DNA from: an uncultured Roseibium sp.
GTDB taxonomy: Bacteria > Pseudomonadota > Alphaproteobacteria > Rhizobiales > Stappiaceae
Length of the DNA: 64,000 nt
Direction of reading: 5' to 3'
Assembly (NCBI RefSeq): GCF_963675985.1
Contig: NZ_OY780956.1
Location: 97,213-161,212 of the forward strand
How positions within the stretch are numbered: position 1 is the first letter of the stretch; each line of letters begins with the position of its first letter. The translations under genes and the position numbers were made by a program. The notes under the pieces were generated by a model. That model searched no databases. It saw only the letters and a list, made by a program, of their open reading frames with translations, and had not been told where the DNA came from. Below, in pieces: positions 46,001 to 54,522 of this stretch.

Positions 46001-49000
46001 GTCCGATGCGGATGCGGGCGATACGGTGACTGCCTCCGTCGACGGCGCTCCGAGCCTCGTGTGGAGCGGGGGCACGCTCAGTGCGGCCCAGGAGGCAAGC
46101 CTGCTTGCGGCTCTTGGGACCGGCAAGCTCTCGTTCGACGGCAGTGTTGCCGCCGACGGCTCCGCCCAGTCCCTCGGCTGGAGCTGGGACCCGGCCGCCG
46201 CCGATCTCGACTTCCTGGCAAGTGGCGACACCCTCACGGTCACCTATGACGTGGCGGTGAGCGACGGAACGCTGACAACCGCCACACAGCCTCTCACCTT
46301 CACCATTGCCGGCACCAACGACGCCCCGGTCGCCTATATGGATACCGGCACGATGACCGAGGACGACGGCCCGAAGACCTTCGACGTTCTGTCCAACGAC
46401 ATGCTCGACCCGGATGCGGGCGCGCTGAACACGGTGACCGTCGGCAACATCACGCTCGGCGCCAACAGCTACGGGCTGACCGCCAGCGACGTCCAGGTCA
46501 CGGTCACGGCCGACAACCAGCTCACGGTCGAGTTGCTCGGATCCAAATGGGACGCCATGTGGAATGGCCAGACCCTCCCGCTCACGATCCAGTACCGTCT
46601 GAACGGCGACAACGGGGAATTCGCGGGCAACCAGCTGAGCCTGACAATCCAGGGCCGCAACGACGCCCCGGTGCTCGATGCCAGCGCGGATCTGGCGATT
46701 TCCATCACCGAGGACGCCGGACTTCCCGGCGCCGGCGAAGGCACGCTCGTGTCCGACCTGGTGGACCGGGTCGGCGGCGGCGGTCTCGACAACGTCACCG
46801 ACGACAGCTTCATCACCGGCATCGCCATCACCGGCACCAACACCGCCCATGGCACCTGGTACTATTCGACCAACGACGGCGCGAGCTGGTCGGCGATCGC
46901 GAGCGTCTCCGACGCCCACGCGCTGACGCTGCGCCCCGACGCCCGCGTCGCCTTCGTGCCCGACGCCGGATACAACGGCACCATCGCAGACGGCCTGACG
47001 GTCCGCGCCTGGGACGGCACCGGCGGTGCCAATGGCAGCTACTGGAACACCACAAACAACGGCGGAACAACCGGTTACTCGACACAGACCGATACCGTCG
47101 CCATCACCGTCGATGCGGTCAATGATGCGCCGGTGCTGTCCGCGACGGGATCGCCGGCTGCGGTCAACGAAGCGGGGGACGCCTCCGCGCAGGACATCGG
47201 CGCGCTGACCGGCAATCTGACGGTGTCCGATGCGGATGCGGGCGATACGGTGACTGCCTCCGTCGACGGCGCTCCGAGCCTCGTGTGGAGCGGGGGCACG
47301 CTCAGTGCGGCCCAGGAGGCAAGCCTGCTTGCGGCTCTTGGGACCGGCAAGCTCTCGTTCGACGGCAGTGTTGCCGCCGACGGCTCCGCCCAGTCCCTCG
47401 GCTGGAGCTGGGACCCGGCCGCCGCCGATCTCGACTTCCTGGCAAGTGGCGACACCCTCACGGTCACCTATGACGTGGCGGTGAGCGACGGAACGCTGAC
47501 AACCGCCACACAGCCTCTCACCTTCACCATTGCCGGCACCAACGACGCCCCGGTCGCCTATATGGATACCGGCACGATGACCGAGGACGACGGCCCGAAG
47601 ACCTTCGACGTTCTGTCCAACGACACGCTCGACCCGGATGCGGGCGCTCTGAACACGGTGACCGTCGGCAACATCACGCTCGGCGCCAACAGCTACGGCC
47701 TGACCGCCAGCGACGTCCAGGTCACGGTCACGGCCGACAACCAGCTCACGGTCGAGTTGCTCGGATCCAAATGGGACGCCATGTGGAATGGCGAGACCCT
47801 CCCGCTCACGATCCAGTACCGCCTGAACGGCGACAACGGGGAATTCGCGGGCAACCAGCTGAGCCTGACAATCCAGGGCCGCAACGACGCCCCGGTGCTC
47901 GATGCCAGCGCGGATCTGGCGATTTCCATCACCGAGGACGCCGGACTTCCCGGCGCCGGCGAAGGCACGCTCGTGTCCGACCTGGTGGACCGGGTCGGCG
48001 GCGGCGGTCTCGACAACGTCACCGACGACAGCTTCATCACCGGCATCGCCATCACCGGCACCAACACCGCCCATGGCACCTGGTACTATTCGACCAGCGA
48101 CGGCGCGAGCTGGTCGGCGATCGCGAGCGTCTCCGACGCCCACGCGCTGACGCTGCGCCCCGACGCCCGCGTCGCCTTCGTGCCCGACGCCGGATACAAC
48201 GGCACCATCGCAGACGGCCTGACGGTCCGCGCCTGGGACGGCACCGGCGGTGCCAATGGCAGCTACTGGAACACCACAAACAACGGCGGAACAACCGGTT
48301 ACTCGACACAGACCGACACCGTCGCCATCACCGTCGATGCGGTCAACGACGCGCCGGTGATCACCTTCGGTGGCGGCGGCGCTTCCGCGAGTATCACGGT
48401 CGACGACAGCTTGACTGGTGTTGCGACGGTAACGGCAACCGATGCGAACAGCGACCCGCTGACCTATTCGATCTCCGGCGGTGCCGACCAGGCCCTTTTC
48501 ACGATCGATGCATCGACCGGCGCCCTGAGTTTCCTGTCAACGCCGGACTACGCAAACCCGGGCGATGCGGGCGCGGACAACGTTTATGACGTGCAGGTTC
48601 AGGTGGCCGATGGCCAGGGCGGAATCGATATCCAGGATATCGCCGTCAAGGTTTCGGACCGGCCCGAGGTTTCGACCAGCGGCAGTTTCACCTTTTTCAC
48701 CGCCGGGGACGAACCGGTCACCGTGCCGAGCGGCCTGACGGTTTCGGCTCTCACGCAGATTGCGAGCGCAACAGTCATGATCGGCACTCACGCGGCCGGA
48801 GATGTCCTTGCCATCGATGCCGCTGTCCTGTCCGGAACCGGAATTACCGCAAACTACAACGCCGGCTCCGGCATACTCACGCTGACCGGCGCCGCGGACG
48901 CGGCAACCTATCAAGCCGTTCTGCGCCAGGTGACCTATTCCAGTTCCAGCGCCGACCCGACCCAAAACGACACGAATAATAGCAGGCCCATCTATTTTCA

Positions 49001-50648
49001 GGTCGAAAACGTCGACGGTCTCCAGAGCAACGACGCTAACACTTTTGTCGGCGTCAACGTACCGCCCGAATTGGCCGGGCTGGACAACGCTGAATTTTCA
49101 GTTGCCGATGCGACCAGCGCTGCCCAGATCATCGATCCGAATGTCTCCTTCACCGATTCCGGTCAGCGCGGCATGGCCTCCGGCAGGCTTGCCGTGTCGG
49201 GCTTCATCGACGGCGAGGACGTCATCGGCATCCACCATGAGGGAACGGGTTCGGGCCAGATCGGCGTCTCCGGCGATCAGATTTCCTATGGCGGCACCGT
49301 TGTCGGCTCCTTCACGGGCGGCAGCGGCAGCGCGGATCTCGTTGTGTCGCTTAATGGCAATGCAACAGCTGCGGCCGTCGATGCGCTGATCCAGAACCTC
49401 ACCTATTTCAATACCTCTGGGTCGCCTTCCGGAAGCCGCACCCTGACCGTCACCCTGGCGGACAATCAGGGTGCGTCGGTGAGCGAAACGGTGGATGTCA
49501 CCCTTACGGGCCAGAATACGGCCCCGATCATTACGTCCAATGCCTCCGTCCGCCTCGACGAGAACACAAAATCGGTGGTGACCGTTGTGGCCAGCGATGC
49601 CGAAAATGACGAACTGACCTTCTCGATATCTGGTGGCGATGACGCCGCGCTCTTCACCATCGACGCGGACAACGGCGCGCTGAGTTTCATCACCACGCCG
49701 GACTTTGAAAACCCGCAGGATGTTGGCGAAAACAATATCTACCAAGTCGCAGTTACCGTCTCGGATGGCAAAGGCGGCAGCGATGTGCAGACGATTTCGG
49801 TATCTGTCGACAATTTGGGCGAAGCGCCGACGGATATCACCTGGAACGCTTTGCCCATCGTAACCGGGCGGGACTTGCCGATCGCAGGTGATGTTCTGGC
49901 AAACCTGTCATCTGATGACGAGACTGCAACCTACGCGCTTGGTAGCGGCAGCGATGCCGGTTTCAGCATATCCGAGAGTGGTGTCGTGACATTGCAGAGC
50001 ACGCTTCAGGCAAACACCACCTACACTCTAAATCTCGAAGCCACAAATTCCAATGGAAGCTATACGGAAACCTTCAAGGTTGTTGTTGGCGGTGCGGACT
50101 ATAACGAATCTCTCGGCAGTACATCCAGCCCCGCAAGCCAGATCATATATGGCAACGGTAACCGTGATAGCACTTATGGCGGCGGTGGAGATGACACCGT
50201 ACTCAGTAGCGGTGACTATCATCATACCGGCCATCTTGGCAGCGGAGATGACACCGTCTTCCTGCGGTCCAATGAACAAAGCATCTTTGGCGGCTGGGGT
50301 ATCGATACACTGGTTCTGGCCAAGACGGACATGAACCTTGACTTTAATTTTCCGGGCGCTGGATTCAACAGTTTCGAGCGTGTCGAGATGGCCGGTTTTG
50401 GCAGCAACACGCTTACTTTGGATGCCCAGGATCTTCTGGACCTTTCCGACGACGTTTCTGGCGACACAACGACCCTGACCGTTGTTGGGGATAGCGGCGA
50501 CAAGGTGGTGCTGACCGGGTCCGGCTGGACGCAGCAAGCGGACACCGATATCGACGGCACGGATTATCACGTCTACACCAACGACACGGGAACCGAAGTC
50601 GCCAAGCTGGTCGTGCAGGACCAGGTGGCGGTCAATGCGGCGGCATAA
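43089..50648 (+). CDS. Giant repetitive T1SS-secreted adhesin (VCBS/cadherin-like repeats)
   Basis: A 2519-residue cell-surface or released protein. Order: a unique N-terminal module (1-110, including GTYPIPQGSVIEIESI, perhaps a BapA-prefix-like domain), a linker, a VCBS domain (about 160-254), three 92-residue cadherin/Ig-like repeats (255-530), three 408-residue units (531-1754), further cadherin-like domains, and a C-terminal secretion region with degenerate RTX nonapeptides (GGGGDDTVL, GSGDDTVFL near 2364) and LTLDAQDLLDLSD. No N-terminal signal peptide, as expected for type I secretion. Many N-D-A-P-V boundaries mark domain starts. No LapG-type protease gene was seen. Start ATG 43089 follows GGGAGG. 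Confidence 0.93.
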   Translation: MSLVLNITNSSGETERLSPKLNGTYPIPQGSVIEIESISGLTDVQWQDGRLTLTFTDGVVILEGLTVDQLEALAPTLGDIQTSALGNDGETDGGGLDLARLFSNNTNGNSGQSSVNSFETGIETGLGGTDDGQGQPNITPSSQQRNDAQTTPNSVPSAEAISGLVNENGSAISLSASFTDLDAADTHSFSIDVTGTAGQVTNNGDGTFSYETNGAFESLGVGETATDSFTYTVTDSTGASSTAIATVTIEGENDAPVGTNGSASGNEDTAITGTVTANDVDGDSLTYALATGGAPAHGTVTFNGSQYTYTPDADFNGVDSFDIEISDGNGGTDTVTIAITVDPVNDAPVGANGSASGDEDTAITGTVAASDVDGDSLSFALAAGRAPAHGSVSFTGSQYTYTPDADFNGSDSFDVEISDGNGGTDTVTIAITVDPVNDAPVGANGSASGDEDTAITGTVAASDVDGDSLTYALATGGAPTHGTVSFNGSQYTYTPDTDFNGSDSFDVEISDGNGGTDIVTIALTVDAVNDAPVLSATGSPAAVNEAGDASAQDIGALTGNLTVSDADGGDTLTASADGAPSLVWSGGTLSAAQEASLLAALGTGKLSFDGSVAADGSAQSLGWSWDPAAADLDFLASGDTLTVTYDVAVSDGTLTTATQPLTFTIAGTNDAPVAYMDTGTMTEDDGPKTFDVLSNDMLDPDAGALNTVTVGNITLGANSYGLTASDVQVTVTADNQLTVELLGSKWDAMWNGQTLPLTIQYRLNGDNGEFAGNQLSLTIQGRNDAPVLDASADLAISITEDAGLPGAGEGTLVSDLVDRVGGGGLDNVTDDSFITGIAITGTNTAHGTWYYSTNDGASWSAIASVSDAHALTLRPDARVAFVPDAGYNGTIADGLTVRAWDGTGGANGSYWNTTNNGGTTGYSTQTDTVAITVDAVNDAPVLSATGSPAAVNEAGDASAQDIGALTGNLTVSDADAGDTVTASVDGAPSLVWSGGTLSAAQEASLLAALGTGKLSFDGSVAADGSAQSLGWSWDPAAADLDFLASGDTLTVTYDVAVSDGTLTTATQPLTFTIAGTNDAPVAYMDTGTMTEDDGPKTFDVLSNDMLDPDAGALNTVTVGNITLGANSYGLTASDVQVTVTADNQLTVELLGSKWDAMWNGQTLPLTIQYRLNGDNGEFAGNQLSLTIQGRNDAPVLDASADLAISITEDAGLPGAGEGTLVSDLVDRVGGGGLDNVTDDSFITGIAITGTNTAHGTWYYSTNDGASWSAIASVSDAHALTLRPDARVAFVPDAGYNGTIADGLTVRAWDGTGGANGSYWNTTNNGGTTGYSTQTDTVAITVDAVNDAPVLSATGSPAAVNEAGDASAQDIGALTGNLTVSDADAGDTVTASVDGAPSLVWSGGTLSAAQEASLLAALGTGKLSFDGSVAADGSAQSLGWSWDPAAADLDFLASGDTLTVTYDVAVSDGTLTTATQPLTFTIAGTNDAPVAYMDTGTMTEDDGPKTFDVLSNDTLDPDAGALNTVTVGNITLGANSYGLTASDVQVTVTADNQLTVELLGSKWDAMWNGETLPLTIQYRLNGDNGEFAGNQLSLTIQGRNDAPVLDASADLAISITEDAGLPGAGEGTLVSDLVDRVGGGGLDNVTDDSFITGIAITGTNTAHGTWYYSTSDGASWSAIASVSDAHALTLRPDARVAFVPDAGYNGTIADGLTVRAWDGTGGANGSYWNTTNNGGTTGYSTQTDTVAITVDAVNDAPVITFGGGGASASITVDDSLTGVATVTATDANSDPLTYSISGGADQALFTIDASTGALSFLSTPDYANPGDAGADNVYDVQVQVADGQGGIDIQDIAVKVSDRPEVSTSGSFTFFTAGDEPVTVPSGLTVSALTQIASATVMIGTHAAGDVLAIDAAVLSGTGITANYNAGSGILTLTGAADAATYQAVLRQVTYSSSSADPTQNDTNNSRPIYFQVENVDGLQSNDANTFVGVNVPPELAGLDNAEFSVADATSAAQIIDPNVSFTDSGQRGMASGRLAVSGFIDGEDVIGIHHEGTGSGQIGVSGDQISYGGTVVGSFTGGSGSADLVVSLNGNATAAAVDALIQNLTYFNTSGSPSGSRTLTVTLADNQGASVSETVDVTLTGQNTAPIITSNASVRLDENTKSVVTVVASDAENDELTFSISGGDDAALFTIDADNGALSFITTPDFENPQDVGENNIYQVAVTVSDGKGGSDVQTISVSVDNLGEAPTDITWNALPIVTGRDLPIAGDVLANLSSDDETATYALGSGSDAGFSISESGVVTLQSTLQANTTYTLNLEATNSNGSYTETFKVVVGGADYNESLGSTSSPASQIIYGNGNRDSTYGGGGDDTVLSSGDYHHTGHLGSGDDTVFLRSNEQSIFGGWGIDTLVLAKTDMNLDFNFPGAGFNSFERVEMAGFGSNTLTLDAQDLLDLSDDVSGDTTTLTVVGDSGDKVVLTGSGWTQQADTDIDGTDYHVYTNDTGTEVAKLVVQDQVAVNAAA
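43851..44678 (+). repeat. Three tandem 276-bp coding repeats
   Basis: Units start at 43851, 44127 and 44403, each 276 bp (92 codons), opening with A-P-V-G-x-N-G-S-A-S-G and ending with D-P/A-V-N-D. Each encodes one cadherin/Ig-like domain (EDTAITGTV, YTYTPDADFNG, DGNGGTD). Copies differ by scattered substitutions. Confidence 0.9.
44679..48350 (+). repeat. Three tandem 1224-bp near-identical coding repeats
   Basis: Units start at 44679, 45903 and 47127, exactly 1224 bp (408 codons) apart. Each holds three Ig-like domains opening at N-D-A-P-V. Copies 1 and 2 appear identical over long stretches even at DNA level. Copy 1 differs near its start (DGGDTLTASADG instead of DAGDTVTASVDG), and copy 3 carries a few changes (NDTLDPD, NGETL, STSDG). 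Recent duplication or gene conversion is likely. Confidence 0.93.
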
Positions 50649-50654
50649 CCGACC

Positions 50655-52889
50655 ATGAACCGGGAAGTCTTTCCGCCACAGAAGACGCCCCCGGCCGGCG
50701 GCCGGGAGACTGCGGAGCAAACGCCTCTTGATCCGCCCTCTCCCGGCCCCGACTATCTTGACGCATTGCTCGACGCCGCGCGCTTCTATGGCCGTCCGGC
50801 AACGCCCGGCGCGCTCCTGCGCGGCCTGCCGCTTCAGGCGAACCGCCTGACGGCGGATCATCTGGCGGAAGCCGCGCACCGGACCCGCCTGATGGTGAAC
50901 GCCGGGCCGACCTCGCTGAAGGCTCTCACACCCACCTCGCTTCCCGTCCTTGCCGAGTTGAAAGACGGTCCGGTCGTCGCCCTGCTCCGGCAGGACGGCA
51001 GGGGCTATGTCACCGGCCGCGGCGCCAACGATCACGACTGGATCTCCATCGGTGAACTGGAGGCGCGCGGGGTCAAGCGGTTGACCCTGGTCCGGCCGGC
51101 CTTCTTCTTCGATCACCGCAGCGTTCATTACCACCTGCCGCACAACAAGCACTGGCTCATCCGGCCCCTTGCCGACAACGCGTGGATCTACGGCTTCGCC
51201 GCCCTCGCGGGGCTGGTGATCAACCTGGTCGCCATCGTGGTTTCCATGTTCTCCATGACGGTCTACGACAGGGTGATCCCGAACAACTCCATGACCAGCC
51301 TCGTCGGGCTTCTGGTCGGTGTCCTGATCGTGCTCACCGCCGACCTGATCCTGAAGTTCATCCGGGGCTACCTGATCGATACGGTCGCCCGACGCTTCGA
51401 CATCCGCGTCGGCTCGGCGATTTTCGCCCGGATGCTCGGCGTCGGTGACGAGGCCCGGCCGCAATCCTCCGGGGCGCTTGCCAACCTGGTGCGCGAGTTC
51501 GATACGGTGCGCGACTTCTTCGCCTCCGCCAGCCTGATCGTGTTGGCCGACCTGCCATTCGTGGCGCTTTTTCTCGCGGTGATCTGGTGGATCGGCGGGG
51601 CGCTGGTCTTCGTTCCCCTCGCCGGCGTCGCCGTTCTGCTCACCGCCGCCCTCTGCCTGCAGGTCCCGCTCGGAAAGGCGATCGCCGTCTCGTTCCGGGA
51701 AGCCAGCCAGAAGTCGGCCTTCCTGCATGAGGCCGCCGTCGGTCTCGATACGCTGAAGGCCACCAACGCCCAGGCCTGGGCACGGCGTATCTACGAGCAC
51801 CTGATCGCCCAGAGCGCCCATACGGGCATGGCCACCCGCATGCTGTCCGCCTCCTTCGCCAACCTGTCCGGCACCGTATCGTCCCTGGCGACGGTGGGCA
51901 CGGTCTCCTATGGCGCCTATCTGGTCGCGCAGGGCGACGGTTTCACCAGCGGCGGGATTGTCGCCTGCGTGATCCTGTCCGGGCGCACCATGTCTCCTTT
52001 CGCCCAGATCACGGGCCTGATGGGACGCTGGCAGCAGACGAAGCTTGCCGCCGATGCGCTGGACAAGCTGATGGTCGCGCCGACCGAGGAAGGCGACGGT
52101 ACGGACACGTTGCTGCAACGCTTCACCGTGCGCGGTGCGATCGCCTTCAACGCCGTCTCCTTCACCTATCCGCAGGCCGGTGGTGTGATGGCCCCGAACG
52201 AACCCGCCCTCACCGATGTCAGCCTGGAGGTTCCCGTCGGCCAATCGATCGGCATTCTCGGCCGGGTCGGCTCCGGCAAGACCACGCTCTTGAAACTGAT
52301 CGCCCGTCTTCACACGCCTCAGGACGGCAACGTCCGCGTCGACGGTGTCGACGTGCGCCAGATCCATCCGGCGGAACTGCGCGCCCAGGTCTGTTATGTG
52401 GGCCAGGACGCCATGCTGTTTCACGGCACCATCCGCGACAACATCGTCATCGGCCGTCCCGAGGCGAGCGACGACGAAGTCCTCGCGGCTGCCCGGATCG
52501 CCGGGCTGGACCAGGTCCTCGCCGGCTCGGCACTCGGACTGGCAAAACCGGTTGGAGAGCGCGGCCAGATGCTGTCGGGGGGGCAGAGACAGGCCGTCGC
52601 CCTTGCCCGGGCGCTGGTCACCGACCCGGCGGTCCTCCTGCTCGACGAGCCGACCGCGATGATGGACAACACCACCGAGGCAAGGTTCCTTGCCGAACTG
52701 GCCAAAGCCCGTACCGGCAAGACCACGCTCATCGTCACCCACCGCCCTCAGGTGCTTCAGGTCACCAGCCGGGTGATCGTCATCGACGGCGGCCGGGTGG
52801 CACTCGATGGCCCGCGTGACGAGGTTCTGGCGAGGCTTTCCGGCGGGAAGGCGGCATCACAAGGACCTAAGACGGGAGCGGCCGAATGA
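50655..52889 (+). CDS. Type I secretion ABC transporter (permease/ATPase, LapB type)
   Basis: A 744-residue exporter. The N-terminal 140 residues form a C39-peptidase-like domain without any cysteine, so it binds substrate but does not cut. A six-helix membrane domain follows (AALAGLVINLVAIVVSMFSM). The ATPase domain has Walker A GRVGSGKTT at about 536, signature LSGGQRQ at about 641 and Walker B VLLLDEPT at about 660. It powers export of the adjacent adhesin, whose stop lies six bases upstream, and its end overlaps the HlyD gene by four bases. Confidence 0.95.
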   Translation: MNREVFPPQKTPPAGGRETAEQTPLDPPSPGPDYLDALLDAARFYGRPATPGALLRGLPLQANRLTADHLAEAAHRTRLMVNAGPTSLKALTPTSLPVLAELKDGPVVALLRQDGRGYVTGRGANDHDWISIGELEARGVKRLTLVRPAFFFDHRSVHYHLPHNKHWLIRPLADNAWIYGFAALAGLVINLVAIVVSMFSMTVYDRVIPNNSMTSLVGLLVGVLIVLTADLILKFIRGYLIDTVARRFDIRVGSAIFARMLGVGDEARPQSSGALANLVREFDTVRDFFASASLIVLADLPFVALFLAVIWWIGGALVFVPLAGVAVLLTAALCLQVPLGKAIAVSFREASQKSAFLHEAAVGLDTLKATNAQAWARRIYEHLIAQSAHTGMATRMLSASFANLSGTVSSLATVGTVSYGAYLVAQGDGFTSGGIVACVILSGRTMSPFAQITGLMGRWQQTKLAADALDKLMVAPTEEGDGTDTLLQRFTVRGAIAFNAVSFTYPQAGGVMAPNEPALTDVSLEVPVGQSIGILGRVGSGKTTLLKLIARLHTPQDGNVRVDGVDVRQIHPAELRAQVCYVGQDAMLFHGTIRDNIVIGRPEASDDEVLAAARIAGLDQVLAGSALGLAKPVGERGQMLSGGQRQAVALARALVTDPAVLLLDEPTAMMDNTTEARFLAELAKARTGKTTLIVTHRPQVLQVTSRVIVIDGGRVALDGPRDEVLARLSGGKAASQGPKTGAAE

Positions 52890-54229
52890 CCGATATGTCC
52901 GGCACTTCCGCCCGCCTGACCGATGTCCGCGCCCTCGCCGATCCGCACCGCGGTCCGAAGATCGCGGCTCTTTTCCTTGTTGGCGTCCTTGGGCTCCTTG
53001 CCGCGGCCCTCATCTACTGGGCGCAGGCCTACAGCCTTGAAATCTGGGCGACCGGCATCGGCAAGGTGATCCCCTCCAGCCAGATCCAGGTTGTGCAGAA
53101 CCTGGAGGGCGGCATCGTCCGGGAAATTCTGGTCAAGGAAGGCGACCGGGTTGCCGCCGGCCAGGAAGTCGCCCGCATCGACGGAACGGGTGTGGAAAGC
53201 TCCTATCAGGAGGATCTCGCCAATGTCATGGCGCTGACCGGCCTGACCGACCGGCTGGCTGCCGAGGCATCGGGACAGGAACCGGTCTTCTCCGAGCGGC
53301 TGAAGAACGGCGGCCCGGAGGGGCAGGCCATCATGGCCGATGAGACCGCCGCCTATATGGCCCGGAGGGCCAGTTTCGAGGCCGAAGGCGCGGTGCTGGA
53401 GGCCCAGCGTCAAAGCCAGATCCAGGCGGCCGCCGACGCGACCGCGCAGTTGAAGCACCTCAAGACCACGCAGAGCCTGCTTGAGAAGCAGATCGCAGTG
53501 GTCGAGCCGCAGGTCAAAAAAGGCCTGATTTCGGAAACCGAACTCCTGAAACTGCTTCGCGACCGGGCCGATGGCGACGCGCGCGCGGCCGAACTTACCG
53601 CCGCCGTCAACAAGGCGAATAGCGCGGAACAGGAACTGACCGCCCGCCTCAAGGAACACGAGGCGGGTTTCCGATCCGACGCCTTTTCGCTGCTTGCGGA
53701 AAAGAAGGCCGTGCTTGCCGGCTACAGGGAACGCCTGGTCGCCTCGCACGACAAGGTGGTTCGCCGGAGCGTGAAGGCACCGGTAGCCGGCGTGGTCAAG
53801 AAGGTGCTGATCACGACGCCCGGCGAGGTCGTCAAACCCGGCGACACGATCGTGGAATTCGTCCCCTCCGATGACGACCTTCTGGTCGAAGCGCATATCC
53901 AACCAAAGGATATCGGCTTCATTCACCCCGGTCAGGAAGCGAAGGTCAGGCTGACCGCCTATGACTTCTCGATCTACGGCGCCATGACCGGCACCGTGGA
54001 ACGGGTCGGTGCCGACACCCAGACCACCCGCGACGGCGAAAGCTTCTACCCGGTGGTCGTGCGCGTCGACTACGGAGATGAAGACGGCCTGCCGCCCAAG
54101 ATGAAGGATCTGGAAATCCTGCCGGGCATGATCGCCCAGGTCAGCATCGTCACTGGAGAGCGGACCATCCTGGAGTATGTCTTCAAGCCCATCCTCAAGG
54201 TGAAGGAAATGGCGTTCCGCGATCGCTAG
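52886..54229 (+). CDS. HlyD-family periplasmic adaptor (T1SS membrane fusion protein)
   Basis: A 447-residue adaptor with one N-terminal membrane helix (about 25-45, IAALFLVGVLGLLAAALIYW). A lipoyl-type half-motif follows (QNLEGGIVREILVKEGDRVAAGQ), then a long coiled coil (about 150-290), the second lipoyl half (RRSVKAPVAGVVKKVLI) and a beta-barrel with the HlyD C-terminal pattern. It bridges the ABC exporter and the TolC-like channel. Last gene of the tolC-adhesin-ABC-hlyD operon. Confidence 0.95.
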   Translation: MTDMSGTSARLTDVRALADPHRGPKIAALFLVGVLGLLAAALIYWAQAYSLEIWATGIGKVIPSSQIQVVQNLEGGIVREILVKEGDRVAAGQEVARIDGTGVESSYQEDLANVMALTGLTDRLAAEASGQEPVFSERLKNGGPEGQAIMADETAAYMARRASFEAEGAVLEAQRQSQIQAAADATAQLKHLKTTQSLLEKQIAVVEPQVKKGLISETELLKLLRDRADGDARAAELTAAVNKANSAEQELTARLKEHEAGFRSDAFSLLAEKKAVLAGYRERLVASHDKVVRRSVKAPVAGVVKKVLITTPGEVVKPGDTIVEFVPSDDDLLVEAHIQPKDIGFIHPGQEAKVRLTAYDFSIYGAMTGTVERVGADTQTTRDGESFYPVVVRVDYGDEDGLPPKMKDLEILPGMIAQVSIVTGERTILEYVFKPILKVKEMAFRDR

Positions 54230-54522
54230 ATATGAGCTTCCAACAGGTTGTTCATTCGGGGTTGAGCCAGGCGATTTCGCCCTCTGGCTTCTTTCCAGAT
54301 TGTCCAGTTGCTTTTTGGGCGAGTATATCCGGCCCATCGACAGCGTTGCGCCGCTTGCCTGCTGCACCGCAGCTCAGCTCACGCAACACGCCTTGCCGAG
54401 TGAACGGACTTGTCATCAAGAATTCCGGACTGAATGAACGTAGCGACTGTTCACCAGCCGCATCAATCAAATTGAAAACTGCGGCAGACGAATTCGCACC
54501 GGATAGCGCGGTATTGGCTACG

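Noticed and set aside
43794..48143. Antisense open frame of 1449 codons across the adhesin repeats
   Set aside because: It mirrors the tandem repeats of the real gene, has low-complexity composition without known domains, and is explained by GC-rich codon use on the plus strand. No ribosome site or homology supports it.
43851..48350. CRISPR-like array
   Set aside because: The repeats are long, in frame and without unique short spacers. They encode protein domains.
50028..52742. Antisense open frame of 904 codons over the adhesin end and ABC gene
   Set aside because: The plus strand carries clear Walker and membrane motifs. The antisense product is rich in Gly, Arg, Asp and Gln without domains, so it is a shadow of high GC.
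52757..54367. Minus-strand frame of 536 codons opposite the HlyD gene
   Set aside because: The HlyD frame has all family motifs. The other frame has none.
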